A stretch of 64,000 bases of DNA from Chryseobacterium sp. ZHDP1 (GCF_018603435.1 NZ_CP075682.1:4278001-4342000); one strand, 5' to 3'; positions 8,348 to 18,026 are shown, counted from the first letter of the stretch. Numbers and translations: made by a program. Notes: generated from the sequence alone by a model not told the origin.

Positions 8348-9634
8348 ATGATTGTTCTTAGATTTCTGTTAGGTATAGCATTCCTATTTCCTGCAATGAG
8401 TTATGCTCAGCAAACCCTTGATTACTATATACAAACTGCGAAAAGCAATAGCCCGCTAATAAAGGACAACCAGTTTCAATCAGAAGCTGCACGTCTCGAA
8501 TTAGAAAGGCTAAAGTCCGTGTATACCAAACCACAGGTAGGTATCGTAGCCAATTATCTTATGGCACCGGTTGTAGCCAATAATAATGGTAAAACTTCGC
8601 TTCAGTTAAGCCCGGGAAATGCTGATAGCTATTATGGTCAGGATGCAGGGCTTACGAATGGAGGCTTATACCAAGGATTGGTACAAGTAAACCAACCATT
8701 ATTTATGAAGTCCAGGTTTTCTGCTATTGCAGATGAAGCCGGTATTGGCATAAAAATAAACCAAAATAATATACGCCTGACCAATTTTGAATTGGAAAAA
8801 ATAATTACCGACCAGTACATCCTTTGTCTGCAGGATATGCACCAGATTGATTTCTTAACGAAATACATCAACATTCTAAAAGATCAGAAAGAGCTCACAA
8901 CGAAGTTGGTAAACAGTAGCGTAATCAAGCTTTCAGACCTGTCATTGCTCGATATAGAACTTCAAACTCAACTTATTGCGCAGCAAACAATGCAGGCATC
9001 TTACAGCAAGAATATATTGGATATGAATGTACTTGCAGGTATACCAGATAGTAATTCATCAAAGAAAATAACACCTTTAGATTTGTTTTTAAACAATGAT
9101 AATACGGAATCTTCATTTACCGAAAAATACAATCTAGATAGCTCCAGACTTGTTGCACAACAAAAAATATTTGAACTTAAATATGAACCACAATGGAATT
9201 TGTTTGCAAACGGTGGGTTTAATACAACAGATGCTTCGCTCATTTACAGGCGTATCGGTATCAGTGCAGGGGTTTCCTTTACGATGACCTTATTTGATGG
9301 CAGGCAGAAAGCGATTAATCGTACCAGAACAAACTTTTTACTTCAAACTACGCAAGCGTATAAAGAAAATTTCCTTAATCAAAATTCGGTACGGAAAAAC
9401 AATTTCTTACAGCAAATAAATGCTATCGAAGAAAGAATCAGGCTGACCGAAACCCAGGTAAAAGAATATGATAAGCTGTTAGGATACTATAAACAGGAAC
9501 TGATAAGAGGGCAAATTTCTGTTATCAATTATGTCAATACGATAAAGAACGCTATTGGTTTGGAAAAAGATTTCATCACGATGCAGACCAACCGTCAGTT
9601 ACTGATCAATGCTTACAACTACTGGAATAAATAG
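8348..9634 (+). CDS. TolC-family outer-membrane efflux protein
   Basis: This 428-aa protein has a signal peptide (residues 1-21, cleaved after SYAQ) and long amphipathic helices typical of TolC/OEP channels. The repeat halves are around residues 24-210 and 230-425. The strand segment ISAGVSFTMTLFDGRQKAINR matches the second OEP beta/turn region, where F-DG is conserved. It is the first gene of a TolC-adaptor-RND set; the adaptor starts 8 nt downstream. No copy of the shared operator with correct spacing lies directly before it, so it may be read through from 7842. Confidence 0.9.
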   Translation: MIVLRFLLGIAFLFPAMSYAQQTLDYYIQTAKSNSPLIKDNQFQSEAARLELERLKSVYTKPQVGIVANYLMAPVVANNNGKTSLQLSPGNADSYYGQDAGLTNGGLYQGLVQVNQPLFMKSRFSAIADEAGIGIKINQNNIRLTNFELEKIITDQYILCLQDMHQIDFLTKYINILKDQKELTTKLVNSSVIKLSDLSLLDIELQTQLIAQQTMQASYSKNILDMNVLAGIPDSNSSKKITPLDLFLNNDNTESSFTEKYNLDSSRLVAQQKIFELKYEPQWNLFANGGFNTTDASLIYRRIGISAGVSFTMTLFDGRQKAINRTRTNFLLQTTQAYKENFLNQNSVRKNNFLQQINAIEERIRLTETQVKEYDKLLGYYKQELIRGQISVINYVNTIKNAIGLEKDFITMQTNRQLLINAYNYWNK

Positions 9635-9641
9635 AAAAACA

Positions 9642-10562
9642 ATGAAATATACCACTCTAATCCTATTGTTCTCAGGATTAATTATTACATCCTGTCATCA
9701 TACAGCGGAGCAAAATCCAGCCGACATAAAACCCGTTGCTACAGTAGATTATACAACAATAGCTACCAGACCGATGGAAGAACAGACAAAACTCACCGCT
9801 ACATCAGTTTACTTAAAACGCAGTCAGGTTATTGCGCCTATTGCGGGATTTATTACACACGTGTATACCAAATATGGAGATGCTGTCCAAAAAGGACAGG
9901 TACTCTTTGAAATAGAAACCAAAGAAAGGTCTGCCATTGGTAATGATGGTTTGAGTGGTGATAATATGTTAAACAATTTTGGAAAAATAAGCATCAAAGC
10001 GCCCACTTCAGGTATGGTTACTATAATAGACCGTCAACAAATCGGGGAATATGTGATGGAAGGAAATCCTTTATGCACAATTGTACAGAATAATGATCTT
10101 GCCTTTCAACTCAATATGCCTTATGAGTTTCATAATTCCGCAGAAAGAAACAGGAACTGTTTGCTGGTTTTACCCGATGGTTCTAAGTTAAATGCCACTA
10201 TTGTAAAGCCGCTTACTACGCTAAATGCAATTGATCAAACACAGGCATACTTGCTAAAACCCTCAAAAAACATATTCCTGCCCGAAGGATTGGTCGCTTC
10301 TGTATTGCTTACTACCAACAGCAGACAGCACGCACAGGTGTTACCAAAAACAGCCGTTTTAAGCGATGCTTTACTGCAACACTTTTGGGTGATGAAACTG
10401 GCAAACGATACTACAGCCATAAAATTACCGGTTATGATCGGAATGAGAAACAAAGATAATGTAGAAATTATTTCACCTGCTTTTTCTTCAACTGATAGGA
10501 TACTGACCGAAGGAAACTACGGATTGTCGGATACGGCTTTAGTCAAAATAAAAAAACGATGA
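9642..10562 (+). CDS. RND efflux periplasmic adaptor (membrane fusion lipoprotein)
   Basis: The start at ATG 9642 is preferred over in-frame ATG 9609, which lies inside the TolC gene. It gives a lipoprotein signal with lipobox LIITSC. The protein of about 306 aa has a biotinyl-lipoyl half-motif (VIAPIAGFITHVYTKYGDAVQKGQVLFEIE) and its partner (IKAPTSGMVTIIDRQQIGEYVMEGNPL), followed by beta-barrel and membrane-proximal domains. The coiled-coil hairpin between the lipoyl halves is very short. It links the RND pump to TolC, and the RND gene overlaps by ATGA. Confidence 0.88.
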   Translation: MKYTTLILLFSGLIITSCHHTAEQNPADIKPVATVDYTTIATRPMEEQTKLTATSVYLKRSQVIAPIAGFITHVYTKYGDAVQKGQVLFEIETKERSAIGNDGLSGDNMLNNFGKISIKAPTSGMVTIIDRQQIGEYVMEGNPLCTIVQNNDLAFQLNMPYEFHNSAERNRNCLLVLPDGSKLNATIVKPLTTLNAIDQTQAYLLKPSKNIFLPEGLVASVLLTTNSRQHAQVLPKTAVLSDALLQHFWVMKLANDTTAIKLPVMIGMRNKDNVEIISPAFSSTDRILTEGNYGLSDTALVKIKKR

Positions 10563-13500
10563 ACAATATGGAGTATCAGAACTATTTCCGCCAGTTTTCA
10601 AAACCCATCATTTTTATCGCGTTGATATTGTTGGTTGCTGGTGTTTATTCTTATACAAAGATGCAAACAGCGCTTTTCCCGGAAGTTACCTTCCCCAAGA
10701 TCAACCTGATTGTAGATAACGGGCAGCAGCCTATTGACAGGATGATGATAACCGTAACCAAACCTATAGAAAGTGCGGTAAAAAGGGTAAAGGGAGTAAC
10801 GACTGTGAAAAGCAGTACCAGCAGAGGGAGTTCTGTAATTGAGGTTTATTTCAACTGGGATGTGGATATCTATGCCGCCAAGACACAGATAGAAAGCCGT
10901 ATCAACGAAATCAAAGCTATGCTTCCGCCGGGTGTTGTTATTTCTGCCGAAGCAATGAACCAATCGCTTTTTCCTGTATATGGCTATACCCTTGAAAGTA
11001 AGAGTACTGATCTGGTTACGTTGAAAGACTATGCTAACTTGCATGTACGGCCGCTATTTTCACAAGTACCTGGTATTTCAAACGCCATTGTTAGAGGAGG
11101 CAAAGTGAAAGAATATGTGGTAAAGCCAGATGCAGTTAAAATGTCTTCCTTGGGTATTACCCCCAGTACTTTAATTACGGTATTCAACAATACAAATTTT
11201 ATAGAATCGAACGGCAACCTCTCTGATTTTAGAAGATTGTATCTCAGCCTTACCGAAACACGTGTCAATGATATCGAAGCGTTGGAGAACGTCATCGTCA
11301 GGTCCGACAGCAACAGGATTATCAAGCTGAAAGACATTGCTGCAATTGAATTGCAACAACAGCAAGAGTTTGTGATTGTCAATGCGAATGGAAACGATGC
11401 TGTATTAATAGACCTTGTAAAACAGCAAGGCATCAACCTGCTGGACTTTTCAAAAAATGTGCAAGCTAAAGCGGATGAAATCAGAAAAATATTACCTCCG
11501 GGTGTGGAACTGAAAACCTATTACGATCAGTCTGCTTTTGTGGGAGATAGTATACACAGCGTGGTAAAGACGATATACGAAGGTTTACTCCTTGCTATTT
11601 TAGTAATGATTGTATTCCTTCGTTCCTGGCGTGCAAGCTTGGTGGTGTTGCTTACCATCCCAGTTACGATAGCTACATCGCTGCTGTTTTTATACTCATC
11701 GGGACTTACCATCAATGTAATGTCGCTTGGAGGAATCGCCGCTGCCATTGGTCTAATTATAGACGATGCGATTGTTATCATTGAACAGATTTACCGCACC
11801 CACGAAGAACATCCCGAGAAAGATAATTACAGCATTGTAAAACAAGCCATCAAAGATCTGTTTCCGGCGATGGTGGGTTCTTCCTTATCAACCATTGTTA
11901 TTTTTATTCCGTTCCGGATGATGAGCGGTTTGGCAGGCAGTTTCTTCAAAGAGTTATCAGATACAATGCAGATTGTATTGGTTTGCTCCTTCCTTGTTAC
12001 CTGGTTTGTGTTGCCAGTATTGCACCTGGCTATTGGGTTTAAACATTCTTCAAAAACGCAACACCCGCATAGTGTCAATACCCATCAATTAAAATGGCTG
12101 ACCAATTTATTTCATCGCCCCGTTTATGCTATTGTTTTTGTGCTTGTATTGGCTGGCGGTGCGTGGCTGGTTTCAGGCAAACTGGAAACAGGATTTCTTC
12201 CCGACCTGGATGAAGGTACCATTGTGATGGATTATTACTCACCAAGTGGTACCAGCCTTGAAGAAACCGACCGTATGCTGCGTGAAGTAGAGCAACTACT
12301 TATTCATCACCCAGAAATAGAAACCTACAGCCGAAGAACAGGGATGCGAATGGCATTCAGAACCGTTCCACAAAATTTCGGCGATTATTCTATTCAGCTA
12401 AAACCCAATCATCAGCATACAACGGTGGATGTGATTGATGACCTAAGAAAGAAAATCGAAGCCACGCAACCTTCATTGCACGTATCGTTCGGGCAAAGAA
12501 TTTCTGATTTACTAGGTGACCTGATGAGTACGCCAAGCCCTGTAGAAATTAAAATCTTTGGTGATGACCAGAAGAAGCTGGAACAATTAGCCGCTCAGGC
12601 AGGAAATATCCTTACTCATATCAATGGCATTGCAGATATAGAGAATGGTCTGGTACAGGCAGGCCCCTCAATGGTATTTACTCCCAATGTGGAAAAGCTG
12701 GCACAGTTTAATATATCACTTACCGATTTTCAAACGCAGCTTACGGCATATACGGGTGGGGTTCCGTTAGGGATTAATGCCAATGGGCCAACGCTAAACC
12801 CTGCTCAGCTGGCGATGGCAGGTGACGTACAGTCCGGCAGTATTCAGGATGGAGAACAAATGCGGAGAATATTGATGCGGTTTACTGATTTTAAGGACAA
12901 CAGCCTGGAAAAGATAAAAAATGACCTGATATTTCTTCCCGATGGTACGACTAAACCATTATCATTTTTCTGTGAAGTACGAATGATTGATGGTGAAACT
13001 GAACTGCGCCGGGAAAACCTGAAATCCAATGTAGTACTCACCGCAAGATTGAACAACAGGGATCTTGGTAGTACCATTCAAGAAATACAGCAAACATTTG
13101 CAAAAGAACTATCGTTGCCCCAAGGATATACCATAGAGTATGGAGGAGCTTATTCAGAACAGCAGTCTTCTTTCAAAGAATTACTGTTAATCCTGATTAC
13201 AGCATCTTTATTGGTCTTTGCCGTATTGCTGTTTTTGTTCCGTCACTGGCTCATTTCATTATCGATTCTACTGGTTTCTGTATTAGGAATTTCAGGCTGC
13301 CTGATGGCGTTGTATGTTACGGGTATCCCTTTGAATGTGGGAAGTTATACTGGCATTATTATGATTGTAGGCATCATTGCAGAGAATGCCATTTTCACGG
13401 TAAACCAGTTTTTCGCCAACTTAAAATCGGGTGCCAGTGTTGACCAGTCCATTCAATATGCGATTGCTTTACGCATCCGACCAAAACTAATGACGGCTAT

Positions 13501-13672
13501 CGGTGCCATCCTGGCATTAATGCCGCTCGCTTTAGGAATTGGTCTTGGAGCTCAGATGCAACAGCCATTGGCAATCGCCGTAATTGGTGGTTTTGTGGCA
13601 GGAATCCCTTTATTGCTTTTTGTTTTCCCAAGTTTTATCAGATTAATATACAGAACAAATAAAAGAGACTGA
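10559..13672 (+). CDS. RND-family efflux permease
   Basis: This 1037-aa protein has the normal length and duplicated architecture of RND pumps: TM1 near residues 15-32, a periplasmic porter domain, TM2-6, a second porter domain and TM7-12. The proton-relay acids Asp402-Asp403 lie in LIIDDAIVIIEQ of TM4. Substrate class is unclear. It is not an obvious CusA copy, and its neighbours suggest lipids, cationic compounds or envelope stressors. The start overlaps the adaptor stop by 4 nt, so the two are translationally coupled. ATG 10568 is an alternative start. Confidence 0.92.
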   Translation: MNNMEYQNYFRQFSKPIIFIALILLVAGVYSYTKMQTALFPEVTFPKINLIVDNGQQPIDRMMITVTKPIESAVKRVKGVTTVKSSTSRGSSVIEVYFNWDVDIYAAKTQIESRINEIKAMLPPGVVISAEAMNQSLFPVYGYTLESKSTDLVTLKDYANLHVRPLFSQVPGISNAIVRGGKVKEYVVKPDAVKMSSLGITPSTLITVFNNTNFIESNGNLSDFRRLYLSLTETRVNDIEALENVIVRSDSNRIIKLKDIAAIELQQQQEFVIVNANGNDAVLIDLVKQQGINLLDFSKNVQAKADEIRKILPPGVELKTYYDQSAFVGDSIHSVVKTIYEGLLLAILVMIVFLRSWRASLVVLLTIPVTIATSLLFLYSSGLTINVMSLGGIAAAIGLIIDDAIVIIEQIYRTHEEHPEKDNYSIVKQAIKDLFPAMVGSSLSTIVIFIPFRMMSGLAGSFFKELSDTMQIVLVCSFLVTWFVLPVLHLAIGFKHSSKTQHPHSVNTHQLKWLTNLFHRPVYAIVFVLVLAGGAWLVSGKLETGFLPDLDEGTIVMDYYSPSGTSLEETDRMLREVEQLLIHHPEIETYSRRTGMRMAFRTVPQNFGDYSIQLKPNHQHTTVDVIDDLRKKIEATQPSLHVSFGQRISDLLGDLMSTPSPVEIKIFGDDQKKLEQLAAQAGNILTHINGIADIENGLVQAGPSMVFTPNVEKLAQFNISLTDFQTQLTAYTGGVPLGINANGPTLNPAQLAMAGDVQSGSIQDGEQMRRILMRFTDFKDNSLEKIKNDLIFLPDGTTKPLSFFCEVRMIDGETELRRENLKSNVVLTARLNNRDLGSTIQEIQQTFAKELSLPQGYTIEYGGAYSEQQSSFKELLLILITASLLVFAVLLFLFRHWLISLSILLVSVLGISGCLMALYVTGIPLNVGSYTGIIMIVGIIAENAIFTVNQFFANLKSGASVDQSIQYAIALRIRPKLMTAIGAILALMPLALGIGLGAQMQQPLAIAVIGGFVAGIPLLLFVFPSFIRLIYRTNKRD

Positions 13673-13675
13673 TTT

Positions 13676-14374
13676 ATGAAAAATATTTTGTCAAGATTAT
13701 GTTTTACATTGATATGCTCCATTTTATTTACAGCAAATGTAGATGCCCAGAAAATGGATAGTATTTACTCGTACAAACCACTTCGCTTTCAACCTAAACA
13801 ACTTATCATTCCATCAGGACTTATCCTAACAGGGATAGCATTTAATGGCAGCGGTCGCGAATCTGTAAAAAATGAATTTGTTGAAGAACGAAATGAAGCT
13901 ATACCAAAATTCAGAACAAGATTGGATGACTACCTTCAATTTTCACCCATAGCACTAACTTATGGATTTGAAGCCATCGGAATGAAACCCAAAACAGATA
14001 TTGCTAATCGCTCGGTCATTTTACTAAAAAGCGAACTGATTATGTTTGCATCGGTTGAACTTCTGAAAAACACAACAAAAACCTTAAGACCCGATGGAAG
14101 TGCTTACAATTCTTTTCCTTCCGGTCATACTGCCCAGGCATTTGCAGCTGCAACTTTATTATCTGAAGAATATGGTTATCGGTATAAATGGGTACCCTAT
14201 GTTTCATACGGTTTAGCATCAGGAGTTGGTGCATTAAGAATGGCAAATAACAAGCATTACATAAGTGATGTATTGGTTGCGGCAGGTATTGGCATTCTTT
14301 CTACTAAAATAGCCTATTGGACACATCGGTACAAGTGGGGCAAACCTAAAAGAGTTTCTGATTATAAAGACTAA
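13676..14374 (+). CDS. Secreted/periplasmic PAP2-family phosphatase
   Basis: This 232-aa protein has a signal peptide (residues about 1-25, ending VDAQ). It has all three PAP2 motifs: Lys131-x6-Arg138-Pro139, Ser149-Gly150-His151 (PSGH), and Arg188-x5-His194-x3-Asp198. These enzymes remove phosphate from lipid phosphates or lipid pyrophosphates at the membrane surface. It starts 3 nt after the RND gene and is followed by a second PAP2 gene. In this setting lipid A or undecaprenyl-pyrophosphate substrates are plausible, but the sequence does not distinguish them. Confidence 0.88.
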   Translation: MKNILSRLCFTLICSILFTANVDAQKMDSIYSYKPLRFQPKQLIIPSGLILTGIAFNGSGRESVKNEFVEERNEAIPKFRTRLDDYLQFSPIALTYGFEAIGMKPKTDIANRSVILLKSELIMFASVELLKNTTKTLRPDGSAYNSFPSGHTAQAFAAATLLSEEYGYRYKWVPYVSYGLASGVGALRMANNKHYISDVLVAAGIGILSTKIAYWTHRYKWGKPKRVSDYKD

Positions 14375-14390
14375 CTAAAATATAAAGAGA

Positions 14391-14963
14391 ATGATTGATT
14401 GGATATTAGAAAAAGATAAACAAATATTACTGTGGATCAACGGTCATCACACAGATTTTATGGATCAGATAATGTGGTTTGCCAGCGAAAAGTTGAGCTG
14501 GATTCCGTTTTATCTTGCTATTTTAATTATATTGATTTTAAAATATAAAAAGCAAAGCTGGTGGATTATTTTCCTTATTCTCCCATTAATTACGTTAAGC
14601 GACCAATTGGCAGCATCTATTATTCGTCCACTATTTGAACGCTTAAGACCCAGTCATACAGAAGGATTGCAAAATCTTTTGCATTACGTTAATGGTTATA
14701 CAGGAGGGCAATATGGTTTTGTATCTGCTCACACATTAAATGTTTTTTCGCTTGCGACTTACCTTAGCAAAGCGACTTATAAAAATATAAGTTGGATGCC
14801 TTATATATTATTTCCGTGGGCATTTTTTGTTTCCTATAGCAGAATATATCTTGGAGTCCATTATCCCACAGATGTTGTTGTGCCCATAATGCTTGGGCTC
14901 TTGAATGGAACATTATTCTTTTGGATATATAGAAGCTTTAAACCGACCTTTTTAAAAAATTAA
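14391..14963 (+). CDS. Integral-membrane PAP2-family lipid phosphatase
   Basis: This 190-aa protein has five or six membrane helices. The PAP2 motifs are Arg79-x6-Arg86-Pro87 (Arg in place of the usual first Lys), Ser112-Ala113-His114, and Arg151-x5-His157-x3-Asp161. The layout resembles UppP-like/PgpB-like and lipid A phosphatases of Bacteroidetes. It lies 16 nt after the first PAP2 gene and 3 nt before the EamA gene, so co-transcription is likely. Confidence 0.87.
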   Translation: MIDWILEKDKQILLWINGHHTDFMDQIMWFASEKLSWIPFYLAILIILILKYKKQSWWIIFLILPLITLSDQLAASIIRPLFERLRPSHTEGLQNLLHYVNGYTGGQYGFVSAHTLNVFSLATYLSKATYKNISWMPYILFPWAFFVSYSRIYLGVHYPTDVVVPIMLGLLNGTLFFWIYRSFKPTFLKN

Positions 14964-14966
14964 ATT

Positions 14967-15383
14967 ATGTGGTGGATATATGCATTGCTTTCTGCCTTGT
15001 TTGCATCGCTTACAGCAATATTTGCAAAAATCGGTATTACAGGTGTTAACTCTAACCTTGCGACTGCTATCCGAACTGTTATTATATTAATTGTTGCGTG
15101 GGGAATAGTTTTAGCCAGAGGCGAAACAAGAGGAATTACAACATTATCAAAACAGAACTTGATTTTCCTCGTGATATCTGGTATTGCGACAGGACTTTCC
15201 TGGATATTCTATTTTAAAGCGTTACAAATAGGCAAAGTGTCGCAAGTTGCACCAGTGGATAAACTTAGTGTATCACTAACCATAGTGTTATCGGTATTAT
15301 TCCTAGGCGAAACATTGACCTTAAAAACGGCAATCGGGGCTTTATTAATTATTGGTGGAACTGTATTATTGATTTTGGAGTGA
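14967..15383 (+). CDS. EamA/DMT-superfamily half-size transporter
   Basis: This 138-aa protein has five predicted helices and one EamA unit (GISGIATGLSWIFYFKALQIGKVSQVAPVDKLSV, then the typical LGETLTLKTAIGALLIIGGTVLL). Single-unit EamA/SMR proteins work as dimers; relatives include flippases for modified undecaprenyl lipids (ArnE/ArnF type). Its place after a sulfatase-fold transferase and two lipid phosphatases suggests lipid-linked substrates, but this is inference. It is the last gene of the rightward cluster. Confidence 0.82.
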   Translation: MWWIYALLSALFASLTAIFAKIGITGVNSNLATAIRTVIILIVAWGIVLARGETRGITTLSKQNLIFLVISGIATGLSWIFYFKALQIGKVSQVAPVDKLSVSLTIVLSVLFLGETLTLKTAIGALLIIGGTVLLILE

Positions 15384-15884
15384 GCAATGTTTGATAACGT
15401 AATAAAATGAAAATATTTAATGATTAAATTTAGTGCTAAAAGAACTTGAGCGGTTAGCCCGTTATCATCGGTAAAAAGTTTGGTTTCATAGCTGTGTTTT
15501 ATGCACATTGGAAGAAATGAAGAACTCCTCTTGTAGCACCCTCCAGTTGAGTATACCTGTCAACATTATTGATTCCAATGCGAATCGCAATTTTAGACAT
15601 GGTTAATAGTATTTATAACTTAAAACATAACTGTTGATCAAATCATTTAGCTGTTACTTTGTCCTGTCATCCATTCTAATGTTTATGTAAATAAAGCTTG
15701 TCAGTATAGGTCAGATATGAGTCTTTTTCTCCATCGTTAGTCATACTATTCCGGTAAAACAGAATATAACCGAAGCATAAAATTTTTGTTAAAATATGTA
15801 CATAAACTAGTCAAATAAATTCTTCTGTTTTTCGTTTAAATTATATAGGAACTTTAACTAAAGGACTTTAATTAATACTACGCC
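15384..15884 (+). other. Intergenic region with a degenerate reverse-strand gene
   Basis: No intact gene is visible. The left half carries the caspase-like remnant described separately. The right half (about 15603-15884) is AT-rich and would hold the promoter of the serine recombinase. No terminator with a clear T-tract was found after the EamA gene. Confidence 0.6.
15411..15600 (-). pseudogene. Remnant of a caspase-like (peptidase C14) protein
   Basis: Read leftward from ATG 15600, the first 33 codons give SKIAIRIGINNVDRY and QLEGATRGV before a stop. In a shifted frame from about 15508 the sequence continues as YETKLFTDDNG and LTAQVLLALNLIIK. Together these resemble the opening of caspase-family domains, with an (A/V)xxIGIN strand, a (L/P)xGAxND-like helix, then GY-TxLTDxxG. 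The link between them is deleted and frameshifted, and no catalytic His or Cys remains. It looks like the decayed end of a formerly larger gene. The family call is by pattern only. Confidence 0.4.
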
Positions 15885-17462
15885 ATGCAAGCCGTTTATC
15901 TGTACATACGAGTCAGTACTGATGAACAGGCTGTAAAAGGATATTCCCAACGCAGCCAGTTGGATCGACTTGTGCATTATTGTAAAGATCACAATCTCAT
16001 TATTGCCAAAACTATTTTCGAAGACTATTCTGCAAAAACATTTAACCGACCGGAGTGGAACAAGTTGTTCGCTGAACTTAAGCTCACTAAGAACCAATCT
16101 TCACTTATTCTCTTTACTTATTGGGATCGATTCAGCCGCAATATTATGGACGCTTATAAGATGTTAGAAAGATTGCAGAATATGAAAGTCTCAATTCAGG
16201 CAATTGAACAGCAGATAGACTTCTCAATCCCGGAAAGTAAAATTATGTTGGCAATGTATTGGGCTACTTCTGAAGTAGAAAACGATAAAAGAAGCCGTAA
16301 TGTACGTTTGGGAATGCAAAAAGCAAGACTGGAAGGAAGATGGATCAATAAGGCTCCTATAGGATATAGAAATAAAATCACATCTGATGGGAAAAAATAT
16401 ATAGCCCTCTACGAACCGGAAGCATATATTATCCGTGAGGCTTTTACAGCTATAGTGAGACAAAATAAATATTGTTTAACTGAAATATACAAGGATGCGG
16501 TATCAAATGGGCTTAGTTGTAGTAGAAGTGCTTTTTATCGGTTGGTAAGAAATCCTATTTATTGTGGTAAAATAAAAATTCCGGCATTCGAAGATAAATC
16601 TGAAAGAATTGTTGAGGGTACTCATGAGCGTCTTATACCTGTCGTTTTATTTGATCATGTTCAAAGAATAATAAAAGACGCAGATTTAAACCATCCTAAG
16701 AAACTAACTTCAAAAAGGATAGTCAATGAAAATTTAATTTTTAGAGGTGTCCTACAATGTCCTAATTGTGGAAATACGCTTAGAGGAAGTGGCTCGCAGG
16801 GACATACTAAAAAATATTATTATTACCATTGTATGGGACGTTGTTCATACCGGGTAAGAGCTGACGTTATCAATTTGAGTTTTCTTTCATTCCTTAAGAA
16901 TAATAGAGTGGTAGAACCATTTTTAGAACTTACCAATAGTATCTCAAAGGAAATTTACGGTGAAGAACATCATGATTATATTCAGAAAAAAGAGGAGATA
17001 AAGAAAGAAATGGAAAAATTGATTGATAGGGGATTCAATGCACAAAAGCTATTTTCAAATGGGAATATTGACTATGATGATTATATACTAATAAGAAGTC
17101 GTTGTCAGGAATCTTTAAAAGATAATACTGATAAATTGAGACAGCAGGCTTTAAAAATAGTGGCTGAAAAACATACAGAAAAGGGAACTGATTACATAAT
17201 TAACCACTTAGGGGAGTTTTATGAAAATTCAGATACTATAACCAAACAGAGAATTATCAGGTTGTTTTTTCCGGATAAAGTAAAAGTAATAGAAGGGAAT
17301 ATTGAAAAAATGCTATCAGAAAGTGTTCAGACTATATTTGGATTAACTGCTTCAGCTTCGAAAATAAAAGAAATCCACGGTCAGCAGACAGAGCAAGCAA
17401 TAGTTGAATTTTTTAAAGAATTATATTTTTTAGGGTATGAACAAAACTTAAAAAATATCTAA
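15885..17462 (+). CDS. Large serine recombinase
   Basis: This 525-aa site-specific recombinase has an N-terminal resolvase catalytic domain with Ser11 in YIRVSTDEQ and YWDRFSRN. A recombinase domain (about residues 165-280) follows, then a zinc ribbon (CPNCGNTLRGSG and HCMGRC, about 290-325) and a Glu/Lys-rich coiled-coil region. This is the domain order of large serine integrases and transposases of phages and mobile elements. It lies outside the tyrosine-integrase ICE and points to a separate, possibly older, insertion. No partner attachment sites were identified. Confidence 0.88.
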   Translation: MQAVYLYIRVSTDEQAVKGYSQRSQLDRLVHYCKDHNLIIAKTIFEDYSAKTFNRPEWNKLFAELKLTKNQSSLILFTYWDRFSRNIMDAYKMLERLQNMKVSIQAIEQQIDFSIPESKIMLAMYWATSEVENDKRSRNVRLGMQKARLEGRWINKAPIGYRNKITSDGKKYIALYEPEAYIIREAFTAIVRQNKYCLTEIYKDAVSNGLSCSRSAFYRLVRNPIYCGKIKIPAFEDKSERIVEGTHERLIPVVLFDHVQRIIKDADLNHPKKLTSKRIVNENLIFRGVLQCPNCGNTLRGSGSQGHTKKYYYYHCMGRCSYRVRADVINLSFLSFLKNNRVVEPFLELTNSISKEIYGEEHHDYIQKKEEIKKEMEKLIDRGFNAQKLFSNGNIDYDDYILIRSRCQESLKDNTDKLRQQALKIVAEKHTEKGTDYIINHLGEFYENSDTITKQRIIRLFFPDKVKVIEGNIEKMLSESVQTIFGLTASASKIKEIHGQQTEQAIVEFFKELYFLGYEQNLKNI

Positions 17463-18026
17463 AAATTGATTGATTAGTTTTTGATTTTTCAGAGTAAAGC
17501 TGATATTTTAAATTATATTTATATAAAGTGCTGGAAAACAGGTTTTTGTGGAACTTTTGAAGTGTTCGGAATCCTGTACAGATAACTTTGTGGGCTTGAC
17601 TTTTCGAACCTTTTGTACCACAGAAACAAAATTATTTTAATATATAGTTGATTTTCAGTTATTTAATATTTTTGAAAAGGTTCGAATCCTGTCAGGTTCG
17701 TAGCAACGATATGGAGCTTTAATCGAAAAATCGTCTAAAAAAGATAAAATATTTGTTTTTTCAATAAAAAAGATTAGTAAAAAGCAAAAGTAAGCAAAAC
17801 GATTAAAACCTTTGCTATACAATGTTTTATAAAATAGTAGTCGTAGTTTGGAACTCTGTGTCTGATAAGTTTTGGGCTTAAAATGACAAGGTTAGGTTAC
17901 TAATTCGTTACCGATTGATAAAGGTAATGATATATATTAACTTGTTATATTTCAGTCTTTTGCACCTCTTTTTACATTTCCTTGTAACTCAATGAAAGTT
18001 AATTTTAAACATTAAACATTTGAGTT
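17463..18026 (+). other. Intergenic junction, probable left end of the ICE
   Basis: This AT-rich stretch of about 560 nt has no credible gene. It contains a tRNA-3'-end-like segment near 17680 and a related, weaker string (TTCGGAATCCTGT) near 17565. The rest is the upstream region of the tyrosine integrase. The boundary between older chromosome and ICE probably falls here. Confidence 0.5.
17680..17702 (+). other. Candidate attachment site (tRNA 3'-end-like sequence)
   Basis: GGTTCGAATCCTGTCAGG followed by TTCG looks like the T-loop, the 3' T-stem and the start of an acceptor stem. The upstream half of a tRNA is absent: the five bases before TTCGAAT do not pair with CCTGT. An incomplete tRNA 3' end about 325 nt before an integrase is what an att duplication would leave. 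The other end is not in the window, so this is not proved. Confidence 0.4.

Noticed and set aside
15209..15508. 99-aa reverse-strand frame at the end of the EamA gene
   Set aside because: Most of it is antisense to the EamA gene; only its first residues belong to the caspase-like remnant.
17560..17600. Second tRNA-like string GTTCGGAATCCTGT
   Set aside because: It has an extra G in the T-loop and lacks acceptor and T-stem pairing, so it cannot be called a tRNA remnant by itself.
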